Shown here: positions 49,148 to 57,629 of the stretch, in pieces
Layout of the letters: the number at the start of each line of letters is the position of its first letter
Position numbering within the stretch: position 1 is the stretch's first letter
NCBI GenBank assembly: GCA_020403455.1
Contig: JADBXP010000017.1
Coordinates: 62,001-126,000, forward strand
Length of the DNA stretch: 64,000 nucleotides
Source of the DNA: Chitinophagaceae bacterium
GTDB taxonomy: Bacteria > Bacteroidota > Bacteroidia > Chitinophagales > Chitinophagaceae
Direction: 5' to 3'
Position numbers and translations under genes: made by a program
Notes under the pieces: generated by a model
What the model was told of the DNA's origin: nothing
Databases searched by the model: none
What the model saw: only the letters and a program-made list of their open reading frames with translations

Positions 49148-50806
49148 TTAGAAGCGGAAAGCTACTGAGAGGGTGGCATTAAAATTCAGCCAGTCATAGC
49201 CATTGTCGAAATACCCCAGGGTGGGGAATACGTACCACTGATAATTGAGTGAGCGGGTAAGCGTGGTTCGGGCGGAGAAGAGAATATTTTGATATTGCCA
49301 GTCGGCATGTAATTCGGTAGATAGATCGATCCAGTGTCGGGTATAATCGCGGGTGCCAATAAAGGCAGTATAATTGAAATCCATGTTGCGGGCGAGTCGT
49401 TCAATGCGGAGACCCACTTTGTTGTATCCTTTGACCCAACTCAGGTCGATGGTTTGGCTGTTGCTTCCCGGACCAATCCCCGCTCCGATCACCTGACCAC
49501 GGTGGGTATAGCCTTGGCGAACAAAGGGGTGGGTATAAAAACTAATACCCTCCAATACCAGTTCCGGGGTGGGTAAACCCATTTGGGTCAGTTCAACGGA
49601 GAGATCCAGCCAGGTGCCCGGTTTTTTCAGGGGGAATAATTTGCGGAATCCACCTACAAAGGCACGGGGATAATTCACATCAGCCAAAATATTGGTGGGG
49701 GTGGGAACCCGGTCGTTCCTGCCATATTCGAGGTAAACCTCTGCATGATCTTTGGGCAGCAGGTATCGGGCAAATAAGGAGCCCAGGGCTGCTTTTTTTC
49801 CTGCTTTTTGACTGTTGGAGATCACCACACCAGCCAGGGGGAGTATATCGGCTATTCCCTTTACATCAGACAGGTATTGATAGGAAGCCTGTGCCATTCC
49901 CAGGGTGAGTCCTTTCACCCATTTGGGTTGCCAGCTTATGGTGAGACCGGTCATGTAACGCTCCTCTTCGTTTTTGGCTTTATACAATCGGTTCCCATTG
50001 AAGTAGCGGTTGGTATCTGCCGGGAATATATCGGAAGAGAGCAACTGACCTGCGACTAATTGAGCTTCGAAGGTACCTATGGGGGTAGTTATGGGACGGG
50101 TAGTATTGGCGGTGAAGTGCAGGAAACCGGGAGCATTGTTGCTCATAACGAGGGCATTGTATCGACCCGGTCCCCACCAATAATTCTCCGTGGAAATACC
50201 CAGAGAAACAGCACCGGTTGAGAAGCGGAGGGCAGATTGTCCGGGAAGTATGCGTTGATAGCTTTTATTGCCGAATCGCTCCGGCATATCGATGGTATTG
50301 AGTAGTCGATAGTAGGTATTCCAGTAGGTATCGGCATGCTCCGTGGGGAAGGTTTCGAAGGATGGGTTGGCAGCGTAAATAATCTGAGGCATTAGCTGCA
50401 AAGACCATTTACCGGACTTCAACAGGAAGCCCCCACTAGCCATTGTTTGCAGTCCATTCGCAGGTATCATGGCTGCGTCGTTCCAGCCAAAGGGGTGGTG
50501 GGCGTTATAGGCAATGGTAACAGATGCAGGGAGTAACTGCAAGCTAACTTTTCTTGCAGCTACCGGTTGTTTGAAGAGACGCAGACTATCCGGAAAAGGA
50601 AATAGCGAATCAAGCGGTGAAAGCTGGTGGGTAAATTGCTGTTGCAGTAGGGAGGTCGGTGAAGTTTGTCCGGTAATCAGTTCCTGCCGCCGATAGAAAT
50701 CAGATAAGCCATGAGCACCGCCGGGGGAAGAGAAATTGCCGCCTTGGGAGAAGGAAAAAAGGGCAGTACAAGAAAAAAACAAAATATAAAATAGTCTTAC
50801 TGACAC
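49148..50806 (-). CDS. Second capsule assembly Wzi-family outer-membrane protein
   Basis: 552 residues; signal peptide (FYILFFSCTALFSFSQ), then beta-barrel strands. The core motif ENYWWGPGRYNALVMSNNAP resembles the WWGPG...SNNA motif of Wzi, the surface anchor for capsule, and the protein ends in an aromatic strand (FNATLSVAFRF). The start codon is GTG at 50806, 9 bases after the sugar transferase stop. Same length as the other Wzi-family protein at 42559 but with different sequence, so not a recent duplicate. It ends the minus-strand locus. Confidence 0.85.
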   Translation of the reverse strand: MSVRLFYILFFSCTALFSFSQGGNFSSPGGAHGLSDFYRRQELITGQTSPTSLLQQQFTHQLSPLDSLFPFPDSLRLFKQPVAARKVSLQLLPASVTIAYNAHHPFGWNDAAMIPANGLQTMASGGFLLKSGKWSLQLMPQIIYAANPSFETFPTEHADTYWNTYYRLLNTIDMPERFGNKSYQRILPGQSALRFSTGAVSLGISTENYWWGPGRYNALVMSNNAPGFLHFTANTTRPITTPIGTFEAQLVAGQLLSSDIFPADTNRYFNGNRLYKAKNEEERYMTGLTISWQPKWVKGLTLGMAQASYQYLSDVKGIADILPLAGVVISNSQKAGKKAALGSLFARYLLPKDHAEVYLEYGRNDRVPTPTNILADVNYPRAFVGGFRKLFPLKKPGTWLDLSVELTQMGLPTPELVLEGISFYTHPFVRQGYTHRGQVIGAGIGPGSNSQTIDLSWVKGYNKVGLRIERLARNMDFNYTAFIGTRDYTRHWIDLSTELHADWQYQNILFSARTTLTRSLNYQWYVFPTLGYFDNGYDWLNFNATLSVAFRF

Positions 50807-50815
50807 TGATAAAAA

Positions 50816-51433
50816 TTAAAATGCTGTTTTATCTGTACCCATAAACTCAGGCATGGTTGTATTGTCATTCGCATTGATGTCCTTCCGAGCTATCACCTTG
50901 ATGAATGTTTTCCAAAGAATCAATAAATCTAGAAAAAAAGATTGATTGTTAACATAATAGAGATCCAGGTTAAATTTTTCCTCCCAACTAATGGCATTAC
51001 GACCATTGACTTGGGCCCATCCGGTGATACCGGGACGAACTTCATGTCTTCTTGCCTGATCAGCATTGTATCTTGGTAAATATTGCATTAACAATGGTCT
51101 GGGACCAACTATACTCATCTCCCCCTTAATTACATTCACCAGTTGCAGAAGTTCATCTAGTGAATATCGTCTAATAAAATTTCCGATAGGTGTTATTCTA
51201 TCACTATCGGGAAGTGGGTTTCCATTTACATCAAAAATATCTTTCATGGTTTTGAACTTGATGATATAAAATGGAGTAGTCTGATAACCGGGACGTTGCT
51301 GTAAGAAAAAAACTGAACCCTTATTATAAAAATAAAGAAGCAGAATTAATAAAATGAGAAATGGTGATAACAGCACTAAAAGAAAAAAAGCCACCAAATA
51401 ATCGAATAGTGGCTTTAAAAAAAACTGATACAA
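50816..51433 (-). CDS. Small monotopic initiating phosphoglycosyltransferase, PglC-like
   Basis: 205 residues comprising only the bacterial sugar transferase domain: re-entrant helix YLVAFFLLVLLSPFLILLIL, FYIIKFKTMKD, catalytic dyad in YSLDELLQLVNVIKGEMSI followed by VGPRPLL, and [14 protein letters not shown]. Such proteins transfer a phosphosugar (diNAcBac or related amino sugars for PglC) to undecaprenyl phosphate. The start codon is TTG at 51433; no ATG is available and the encoded MYQFFLKPLFD is the expected N-terminus. Four bases separate it from the aminotransferase. Confidence 0.92.
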   Translation of the reverse strand: MYQFFLKPLFDYLVAFFLLVLLSPFLILLILLLYFYNKGSVFFLQQRPGYQTTPFYIIKFKTMKDIFDVNGNPLPDSDRITPIGNFIRRYSLDELLQLVNVIKGEMSIVGPRPLLMQYLPRYNADQARRHEVRPGITGWAQVNGRNAISWEEKFNLDLYYVNNQSFFLDLLILWKTFIKVIARKDINANDNTTMPEFMGTDKTAF

Positions 51434-51437
51434 AGAA

Positions 51438-52580
51438 TTACTTTTTAAATATGCTATCTAATACTTTGAAAATTCGTTCAAAGTCCTCATCAGTAAGGTT
51501 AGATCCGCTGGGTAAGCACAGGCCCTGCTCAAATAATTTTTCACAGACACCTGTTCCAAAGAAAATGGCGTCTTTGTGCACAGGCTGCAGATGCATAGGT
51601 TTCCAGAGAGGCCTGGAGTCAATCTGATTTTGTTCCATAATAAGACGTACCTGTTCTCTGTCTATTCCGCCGGACTTTTCAGGATCAATTAAAATACAGG
51701 TTAACCAGTAATTACTAAAATAGGAATCATCAGGTTCGGTTTGAAAACTGACACCTTCAATCTCTTTAAAATAATTGCGGTATCGGATGTTATTATCTCT
51801 TCTTTGTTGTACCCGTAGGTCTAAAACTTCCATCTGACCACGACCAATACCGGCAACCACATTACTCATCCGATAGTTAAAGCCGATTTGGGAATGTTCA
51901 TAATGAGGTGCTTCATCACGTGCCTGCGTTGAGAGAAACCTTGCCTTATCTATGTAGTCTCTATTTTTTGCTACAAGGGCACCGCCTCCACTTGTGGTGA
52001 TAATTTTATTTCCATTAAAGCTAAGTGCAGCCATAGTTCCAAATGTACCACATGCCTTACCGTTGTATTTGGATCCCAAAGCTTCAGCAGCATCTTCAAT
52101 TACAGGTACATTATATTTATTAGCGATAGATAAAATTTCATTCATTTTGGCCGGCATACCATACAAATGAACAGGAATGATTGCTCTAATTGTTTTTCCT
52201 TTTAAAGCGACAATAGCTTCCTCCAAAGCATCCGGACACATATTCCAGGTATCTTCTTCTGAGTCAATAAAAACAATATTGGCTCCTTCGTATGATACCG
52301 GGTTGGAGGTTCCACAAAATGTAAAACTTTGGACTAAAATATAGTCTTCAGTTTTTGTTCCGAGTAAGCGAAGTGCTAAATGTATAGCGGCCGTACCCGA
52401 TACCAATGCAGCGGTTTCGTAGTCTTTTTCATCTGATAAATAAGAGGAAATTGCATTTTCAAAGCCATTCACATTGGGGCCTAAAGGTGCAATCCAATTA
52501 GATGTAAATGCCTCTTTAACATAGACTTCTTCATTTCCACCCATGTGTGGTGAAGAGAGCCAGATTTTAGATTTTAGCAT
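51438..52580 (-). CDS. Sugar aminotransferase, DegT/DnrJ/EryC1 family (PglE-like)
   Basis: PLP-dependent transaminase of 380 residues that would aminate C4 of a UDP-4-keto-6-deoxy amino sugar. The start KIWLSSPHMGGNEEVYVKEA and NWIAPLGPNVNGFE match the PglE-type subfamily; VSGTAAIHLALR, the IEDAAEALGSKYNGK segment and SFNGNKIITTSGGG with the PLP lysine at 192 are present. The frame opens further upstream at 52628 inside the previous gene, but the ATG at 52580, one base after that gene's stop, is right. Next to an N-acyltransferase and an initiating transferase, it completes the usual amino-sugar trio apart from the 4,6-dehydratase, which is not in the window. Confidence 0.93.
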   Translation of the reverse strand: MLKSKIWLSSPHMGGNEEVYVKEAFTSNWIAPLGPNVNGFENAISSYLSDEKDYETAALVSGTAAIHLALRLLGTKTEDYILVQSFTFCGTSNPVSYEGANIVFIDSEEDTWNMCPDALEEAIVALKGKTIRAIIPVHLYGMPAKMNEILSIANKYNVPVIEDAAEALGSKYNGKACGTFGTMAALSFNGNKIITTSGGGALVAKNRDYIDKARFLSTQARDEAPHYEHSQIGFNYRMSNVVAGIGRGQMEVLDLRVQQRRDNNIRYRNYFKEIEGVSFQTEPDDSYFSNYWLTCILIDPEKSGGIDREQVRLIMEQNQIDSRPLWKPMHLQPVHKDAIFFGTGVCEKLFEQGLCLPSGSNLTDEDFERIFKVLDSIFKK

Positions 52581-52581
52581 A

Positions 52582-53616
52582 CTAGATATTTTCAATGACT
52601 GTTTTACCATTAGCAATAACTGTATCATCAGAAATACTTAGGCCTATATATATAGTCGAACACATTCCTACTGTAACTCTTTTTCCTATTTTAACATGCC
52701 CTGCTAAAGTAGCTCCTGGAGTCAAATGGCTAGAATCAGAAATAAAGGAATCATGACTTACAATTGCCCCTGTATTAACAATACAATTCTGACTTATTAT
52801 CACATTTGAACCAATTATTGCTCCTGCCATAATTTGACAACCATTCTGAATTCTTGCGGTAGGTTCAATTATTGCCTTATTATGTATAATTGATGGGATA
52901 TTCACAAATTGGGTTAAATAATTATAAACCTTTTCTCTTTTCTTAAGGTTGCCAACAAATCCAATTCCAAGGATAGCATTACATAGCCCTTTTTTTGTCA
53001 GAAATTCAATATCATCCAATCCTCCTAAATATTTAAGACCATATTTATCGTCTTGCGTTAAATTATCGTCGATAAAACCCACAATATTAAACTCATTTCC
53101 TTGTCTCAAAATATCTATACACATTCCAGCATGACCTCCAATCCCAACTATTAATATATCGCGTGAACTGAATTTGTAATCTTGTAAATCATTTTTGAGT
53201 TTTCCCTTAAATATTAATTCTTGTACGTCTTTTTCTGTAATAATATCTTTATTTATCGAAGAAATATCTAAATTATATTTATCAATCAAGATTTGTGCTT
53301 TTTTGGTAATGCTATTATTTGTAGAACTTGATTCATCAAACGAAATAAGTTTATTTAATTCTATACTTAAATCAATATCATTTAATTGACTTTCGCTAAT
53401 TATTGCAATTGGACTTCCTATAATGATATTTTTATTTATATCGTGAATAACATAAACAAATCCTTCATATTCAGTTTCAATATCATAAGTTGCTTTTGAT
53501 GTTTCTACTTCACAAATAATATCGCCGGGTTTTACTCTCACATTATGTTTATGAATAACACACAACTTAACTTCGATATCACTTGTTCCTACTTTAGGTG
53601 TATAAATTAACTTCAT
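52582..53616 (-). CDS. Lipoyl domain fused to a PglD/NeuD-type N-acyltransferase
   Basis: 344 residues in three parts. (1) Residues 1-76: an E2-type lipoyl domain, with the lipoylation lysine K41 in CEVETSKATYDIE and the following EGFVYVIHDINKNIIIGSPI. (2) Residues 104-137: KKAQILIDKYNLDISSINKD then IITEKDVQEL, resembling the peripheral subunit-binding domain by which E2 proteins hold E1 or E3. (3) Residues 152-344: PglD-type Rossmann part (DILIVGIGGHAGMCIDIL, GFIDDN) and left-handed beta-helix, with the catalytic-type His288 in NTGAIVSHDSFISDSSHLTP and GATLAGHVKIG. The normal E2 acyltransferase core is absent; the sugar N-acyltransferase occupies its place. An E1 gene ends two bases upstream and a sugar aminotransferase starts one base downstream. 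I infer acyl transfer from lipoyl to an amino sugar. The chosen start (53616) matches lipoyl domains; 53640 is also open. Confidence 0.88.
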   Translation of the reverse strand: MKLIYTPKVGTSDIEVKLCVIHKHNVRVKPGDIICEVETSKATYDIETEYEGFVYVIHDINKNIIIGSPIAIISESQLNDIDLSIELNKLISFDESSSTNNSITKKAQILIDKYNLDISSINKDIITEKDVQELIFKGKLKNDLQDYKFSSRDILIVGIGGHAGMCIDILRQGNEFNIVGFIDDNLTQDDKYGLKYLGGLDDIEFLTKKGLCNAILGIGFVGNLKKREKVYNYLTQFVNIPSIIHNKAIIEPTARIQNGCQIMAGAIIGSNVIISQNCIVNTGAIVSHDSFISDSSHLTPGATLAGHVKIGKRVTVGMCSTIYIGLSISDDTVIANGKTVIENI

Positions 53617-53618
53617 AA

Positions 53619-55583
53619 TCAGATTAAATTGAGTATACATTTTTTTACATTCGACTTATTTGGCAAAATTTCAATTTCAGCCATAAAACTAGATGGTATT
53701 AAATTTGTATTATGAAATCTCTTTAGAATGAAATCATTAAATCCTTGCTCATGAATTTTACTAACTATTTCTGATCCCCAAGAAGCATAACCAGAACCCT
53801 CTTCGACAATCAATAGTTTATGTGTTGTCTTTAATGATTCAATCACACTTTTTGAATTAATTTCTGAGATTAAACTTGGACAGATAATATCACAAAACAA
53901 TTCCTCTTCAAATAATAAATCTAACAAAGCGTCCTCAACAACATTCAAAATTTCACCATAACAGAGAACAGTAACAGAACTTTTATGTTCATTAGGTTTA
54001 ATATAAAGTTCAGGAAAAAGACTCTCATTAAATTGATATGTATAGGAGGGAATTTTTTTCTTAGCAGTATCTATTGTGTACAAAATTTTATTTTCAATAA
54101 GCATTAATGGCATCTTTACAGACATAATAGCTTTAAAAATATACTCAGGAGAAATTCTATGGTGTAGAGCAACAACAGCAAAATTATCAATACCTAGGAA
54201 ATATTTCTCTAAACTTTGACTATGAGTGGGGCCATAACCACGCTTTCCTCCCATTGGGGTTCTAACTACTATAGGGCAGGCAACTTTACCGTTAAACATT
54301 TTTTCAAATTTTGTTGAATGCTGTAAAATTTGATCAAAAATCAGGGTTGTAAAATCTCCAAACATAATTTCAACAAATGTTCTACCTGCTTTTAAAGAAT
54401 AACCAGACGCAAATCCAACTATAGCAGCTTCACTTATTGGAGAATTCAATATTCTGTTTGGGAAAATATCACTTAAATCCTTCGTTACTTTAAAAGCACC
54501 GCCATAATTAGATTCTGTAAATTCAGTTTTATTTTGAATGTCTTCTCCAATTAATATAACATTTTCGTTTTCCGAAAATATATTTTTTAATGCGGTATAA
54601 ATTAATGTATTATATCTATCATGTTTAAGAATTTCTTTTGATACATTTTTTAGAGAAAAAAATAAATTTAAATGCTGAGTATTCGATATGTTAGCAAGAG
54701 TTTTTTCATCTTTTATTTCAGTTATAATTGATTCTATTTTATTTTTTGTGCAAGCAACAAAACTATCAAGCTCCTCAATATTTGAAGCTAAAAGATTTGA
54801 TAAAACATCTATCTTTCTATAAGATTCAATCTCACTAATTTTGCGATTATCATCACCTTTAGAGTGAGAGTTTAACCTATATGTCTGTATTTCCAAAACA
54901 ACAGGTTTTGATTCAAGTCTTGCATACTCAATAGCATTTCTACAATTTTTATCTAAATCTTCTAAATCAAAAGTAGAAGAATTAAAATATTTAACACCAA
55001 ATCCCTCTGAACGTAGTTTTAATTCACCTCTAAATGTCTGATTAAATGAAGTAGATTGTGCATAACCGTTATTTTCTACTACGATTAAAAGTGGACATTC
55101 TAAAACTGAGGCTAGATTTAAAGTTTCATAAACAATACCTTCACCAAGAGTTCCATCGCCAATATATGAAACTGCAATATTATCTATATTATTTCTTTTA
55201 AAATAGAATGCAACTCCAGTTGCAATTGGTAACATTCCACCTTGAATTCCATTTGATAAATAATTCTCATCCACTATATGTTGGCTACCCCCAAAACCAC
55301 CAGATACGCCAGTTTCTTTTCCCATTATTTCAGACATCAACCCCCTTATGTTACCAAACCTTGCCAAATAATGCCCATGACCTCTATGATTTGAGGTAAT
55401 AAAATCACCTTTTTGCAAATGTTTTGAAATAAATACCCCAGTAAATTCTTGTCCAACTGCTGTGTGTACGGTTCCATTTAATGCTCCCTCGCTAAACAAT
55501 GATAACAAACGTTCTTCAACGAGCCTTATTAGTGTAGCATCTTGAATTTCTTTTTTAAAAAGAGTTAGCAAATTTTCTGTCAT
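53619..55583 (-). CDS. 2-oxo-acid dehydrogenase E1 component, alpha-beta fusion
   Basis: Thiamine-diphosphate enzyme that decarboxylates a 2-oxo acid and passes the acyl group to a lipoyl domain. 654 residues: alpha part (1 to about 310) with HTAVGQEFTG, SNHRGHGHYLARFG, GGSQHIVDENYLSNGIQGG, the ThDP motif from GDG (142-144) to NN (171-172), and HSKGDD (His240); beta part (about 325-654) with IGEDIQ, PISEAAIVG (Glu385, the cofactor-activating position), EIMFGDFTTLIFDQI and GYGPTHSQS (His454). All expected catalytic positions appear intact. Substrate not deducible from motifs; pyruvate, branched-chain or custom 2-oxo acids are all possible. No E2 core or E3 gene accompanies it; the only lipoyl domain nearby is the next gene. 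Confidence 0.93.
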   Translation of the reverse strand: MTENLLTLFKKEIQDATLIRLVEERLLSLFSEGALNGTVHTAVGQEFTGVFISKHLQKGDFITSNHRGHGHYLARFGNIRGLMSEIMGKETGVSGGFGGSQHIVDENYLSNGIQGGMLPIATGVAFYFKRNNIDNIAVSYIGDGTLGEGIVYETLNLASVLECPLLIVVENNGYAQSTSFNQTFRGELKLRSEGFGVKYFNSSTFDLEDLDKNCRNAIEYARLESKPVVLEIQTYRLNSHSKGDDNRKISEIESYRKIDVLSNLLASNIEELDSFVACTKNKIESIITEIKDEKTLANISNTQHLNLFFSLKNVSKEILKHDRYNTLIYTALKNIFSENENVILIGEDIQNKTEFTESNYGGAFKVTKDLSDIFPNRILNSPISEAAIVGFASGYSLKAGRTFVEIMFGDFTTLIFDQILQHSTKFEKMFNGKVACPIVVRTPMGGKRGYGPTHSQSLEKYFLGIDNFAVVALHHRISPEYIFKAIMSVKMPLMLIENKILYTIDTAKKKIPSYTYQFNESLFPELYIKPNEHKSSVTVLCYGEILNVVEDALLDLLFEEELFCDIICPSLISEINSKSVIESLKTTHKLLIVEEGSGYASWGSEIVSKIHEQGFNDFILKRFHNTNLIPSSFMAEIEILPNKSNVKKCILNLI

Positions 55584-55589
55584 ATAAAA

Positions 55590-55838
55590 TTATTTTATAA
55601 AATTATTATACTCTTCTTCAATTAACCGCCAAATTTCAAGTCGAGAGTAACGTTCAATTATTGTTGTTCGAGAATTATGAATCATACTGTTCCTTAGATC
55701 TTTATCTTCGTATAGACGTAACATTGAATTGGTAAGTGCATCTACATCTTTAACAGGTACAAGAAGCCCATTAACTCCTGGAATAACAATCTCATTACAT
55801 CCATTTATACCAGAGCAAAAAACTTTGGTATTAAAACG
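55590..55838 (-). pseudogene. C-terminal remnant of a GT4 glycosyltransferase
   Basis: About 80 codons encoding only the end of a GT-B glycosyltransferase: GCNEIVIPGVNGLLVPVKDV and RTTIIERYSRLEIWRLIEEE with a normal stop. The catalytic centre and the whole N-terminal domain are missing. The apparent upstream ATG at 55868 lies in another frame of the pglD remnant and encodes unrelated residues, so it is not a real start. A deletion appears to have joined this remnant to the pglD remnant around 55835. Confidence 0.8.
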
Positions 55839-56298
55839 CACCAATACCAATAATTGTTCCCTCTCCAATATGGACTCCCCCTGCTAATGCAACATTTGGT
55901 GATATATGAGCAAAGTCTTCAATGGTACAATCGTGATCTATCGATGAATTCGTATTTATTATAACATGTGATCCAAATGTAACATTATAATTTATTACAG
56001 AACTTGCAATTACGACAGTACCTTCCCCTAACTTGACTCGTTTAGAAATAATAGATTTTAGATGACATAGAACACTATAAGATACCTTTGGAAGTTATTG
56101 TACAACTTTTTTTCGAACCAAATTATTACCAATACCAATTACACAATCGAACCGCTCAATAGATAAAGACCGTATTACCGGTATATTCAAATCATTAAAT
56201 AAGTTATAATCGTCAATAAATCCTTCGACATTTATACCTAATAACTCAGCTATTTCAAAAATTACATGACCGTGTCCACCATTTCCATAAATATACAT
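55831..56298 (-). pseudogene. Decayed pglD/neuD-type acyltransferase gene
   Basis: Opens with MYIYGNGGHGHVIFEIAELL and GFIDDYNLFND, a PglD-type Rossmann start, then meets TAA at 56097-56095 after 67 codons. The same frame continues past the stop with unmistakable beta-helix sequence: ISKRVKLGEGTVVIASSVIN, SSIDHDCTIEDFAHISP and ALAGGVHIGEGTIIGIG, retaining the catalytic-type His in IDHDC, then stops at 55831 where the rest of the helix is missing. So there is one internal stop and a 3' deletion that fuses it to a glycosyltransferase remnant. It has no lipoyl part. This is the ordinary type of enzyme whose role the lipoyl fusion downstream may have taken over. Confidence 0.85.
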
Positions 56299-56311
56299 GA
56301 GATTAAATTAA

Positions 56312-57478
56312 CTATATAGAAATGATATTTAATAATCGCTTATACTCTTCTAATATTGATTCCCAAACAATTGTATTTGAAAATCTTTTTTCTATATCTA
56401 GTCTTATACGAGCTTTATCAAACTTATCAATGTTATTATACATATATAACATTGCATCATATAAAGCCAAGTCGTTTTCTTTTTTAATAATCAATCCATT
56501 TTCACTTGTTATAATTTCATTACTCCCACAAACATCGGTAACAATTGAGGGAATACCCATTGAACAAGCCTGTAATAAACTATTGGGGAATCCCTCTCGA
56601 TAACTCGATAAAATAAAACAATTTGAAATTGATAGATATTGTGGAATATTTGTTTGAAAACCAAGTACTAAAATAAGCGGGTGAGTGTTTAAAATAGAAA
56701 TAATAGAAGGCGCCAAAGGATCAAGTTCATTTTCATCAGGACCCACCAACAACAATTTCAATTTTAAGTTTTGATTTTCATTAACTAACTTAAGAAAAGC
56801 CAGAACTAATTCACCAATTCCTTTATCCTTTCTAATTCTACCTATAAAAGTAAATACAAAATCTTGTTCATCAACTCCAATTCTTTTTTTTAATTCACTT
56901 TTAGATTGTTGATTATAATTTGATGGATTGAACAAATCTATATCGACACCATTTATATTACCATTGGCAATAACTCTAAGTGACTTTTTTGTGATTTTAT
57001 TGTCTGTGAGCAATTTACTAACGCATTGACCTTCGGGATAAATATTTGTTGCAAAGAAGCAGGTTAGTTTATCACTAAATATTAATATTCGTTTAAACAA
57101 ACCAGATCTTGATTCAAAAACTAAACCTGTAAAAGTGTGTATACGAATTGGAACATTGCAAATGTATGCTGCGGCCATTGATAATAAGCCTGCTTTTGGA
57201 GTAATTGAATGAACGATTGTAGGACGTTCACGATAAAATAAAATACACAACTTTATAAGACATAATATGTCATTTATAAAAGATATTCCTCTTGAAAAAT
57301 TAATATTTATAACCCTTACTCCCTCACGTACTGATACATTCTCGAGGTACTGATCACTTCCAGAAACAGCAATAACATCAAAAAACTGATTTAAAAATTT
57401 AAGCTGCCCCCTTAACAAATTATCTAAAGAGAATGATATTGTTGATGTACGTACAATTTTTACACGCTTAGAAACCAC
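56312..57478 (-). CDS. Glycosyltransferase family 4
   Basis: 388 residues, complete. N-terminal domain with IVRTSTISFSLDNLLRGQLKFL and VHSITPKAGLLSMAAAYICN; donor domain with FTFIGRIRKDKGIGELVLAF, LVGPDENELDPLAP and the EX7E-type SYREGFPNSLLQACSMGIPS. It belongs to the subfamily that often adds the second sugar (for example N-acetylgalactosaminyl- or fucosyl-amine transferases). The start codon is GTG at 57478; no ATG is near. The 151 bases upstream are AT-rich and hold nothing I recognise. Confidence 0.9.
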   Translation of the reverse strand: MVSKRVKIVRTSTISFSLDNLLRGQLKFLNQFFDVIAVSGSDQYLENVSVREGVRVININFSRGISFINDILCLIKLCILFYRERPTIVHSITPKAGLLSMAAAYICNVPIRIHTFTGLVFESRSGLFKRILIFSDKLTCFFATNIYPEGQCVSKLLTDNKITKKSLRVIANGNINGVDIDLFNPSNYNQQSKSELKKRIGVDEQDFVFTFIGRIRKDKGIGELVLAFLKLVNENQNLKLKLLLVGPDENELDPLAPSIISILNTHPLILVLGFQTNIPQYLSISNCFILSSYREGFPNSLLQACSMGIPSIVTDVCGSNEIITSENGLIIKKENDLALYDAMLYMYNNIDKFDKARIRLDIEKRFSNTIVWESILEEYKRLLNIISI

Positions 57479-57629
57479 GTCTCTAAAAATTAATTGTTAA
57501 TATCATTAATATAGTTTATATATTTTTTTCTGCAAATATATTTATTCAAAGATATGAACCATACTTGTTTTGAGTCAGTTTTTTCTAACCCGCTGTCTAA
57601 TAAACAAATCATGTCCACCAAACTCAATG

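Noticed and set aside
42559..50806. The two Wzi-family genes as a recent duplication
   Set aside because: They have the same length but visibly different sequences and different locus contexts.
52582..53616. The N-terminal domain as a biotin carrier
   Set aside because: The lysine context is ETSKAT, as in lipoyl domains, not the MKM of biotin carriers, and the neighbour is an E1 enzyme, not a carboxylase.
55590..55868. A 92-codon open frame starting MEREQLL as an independent small gene
   Set aside because: The first ten codons are the other frame of the pglD remnant; the rest is only the end of a GT4 protein. It is a junction of two decayed genes.
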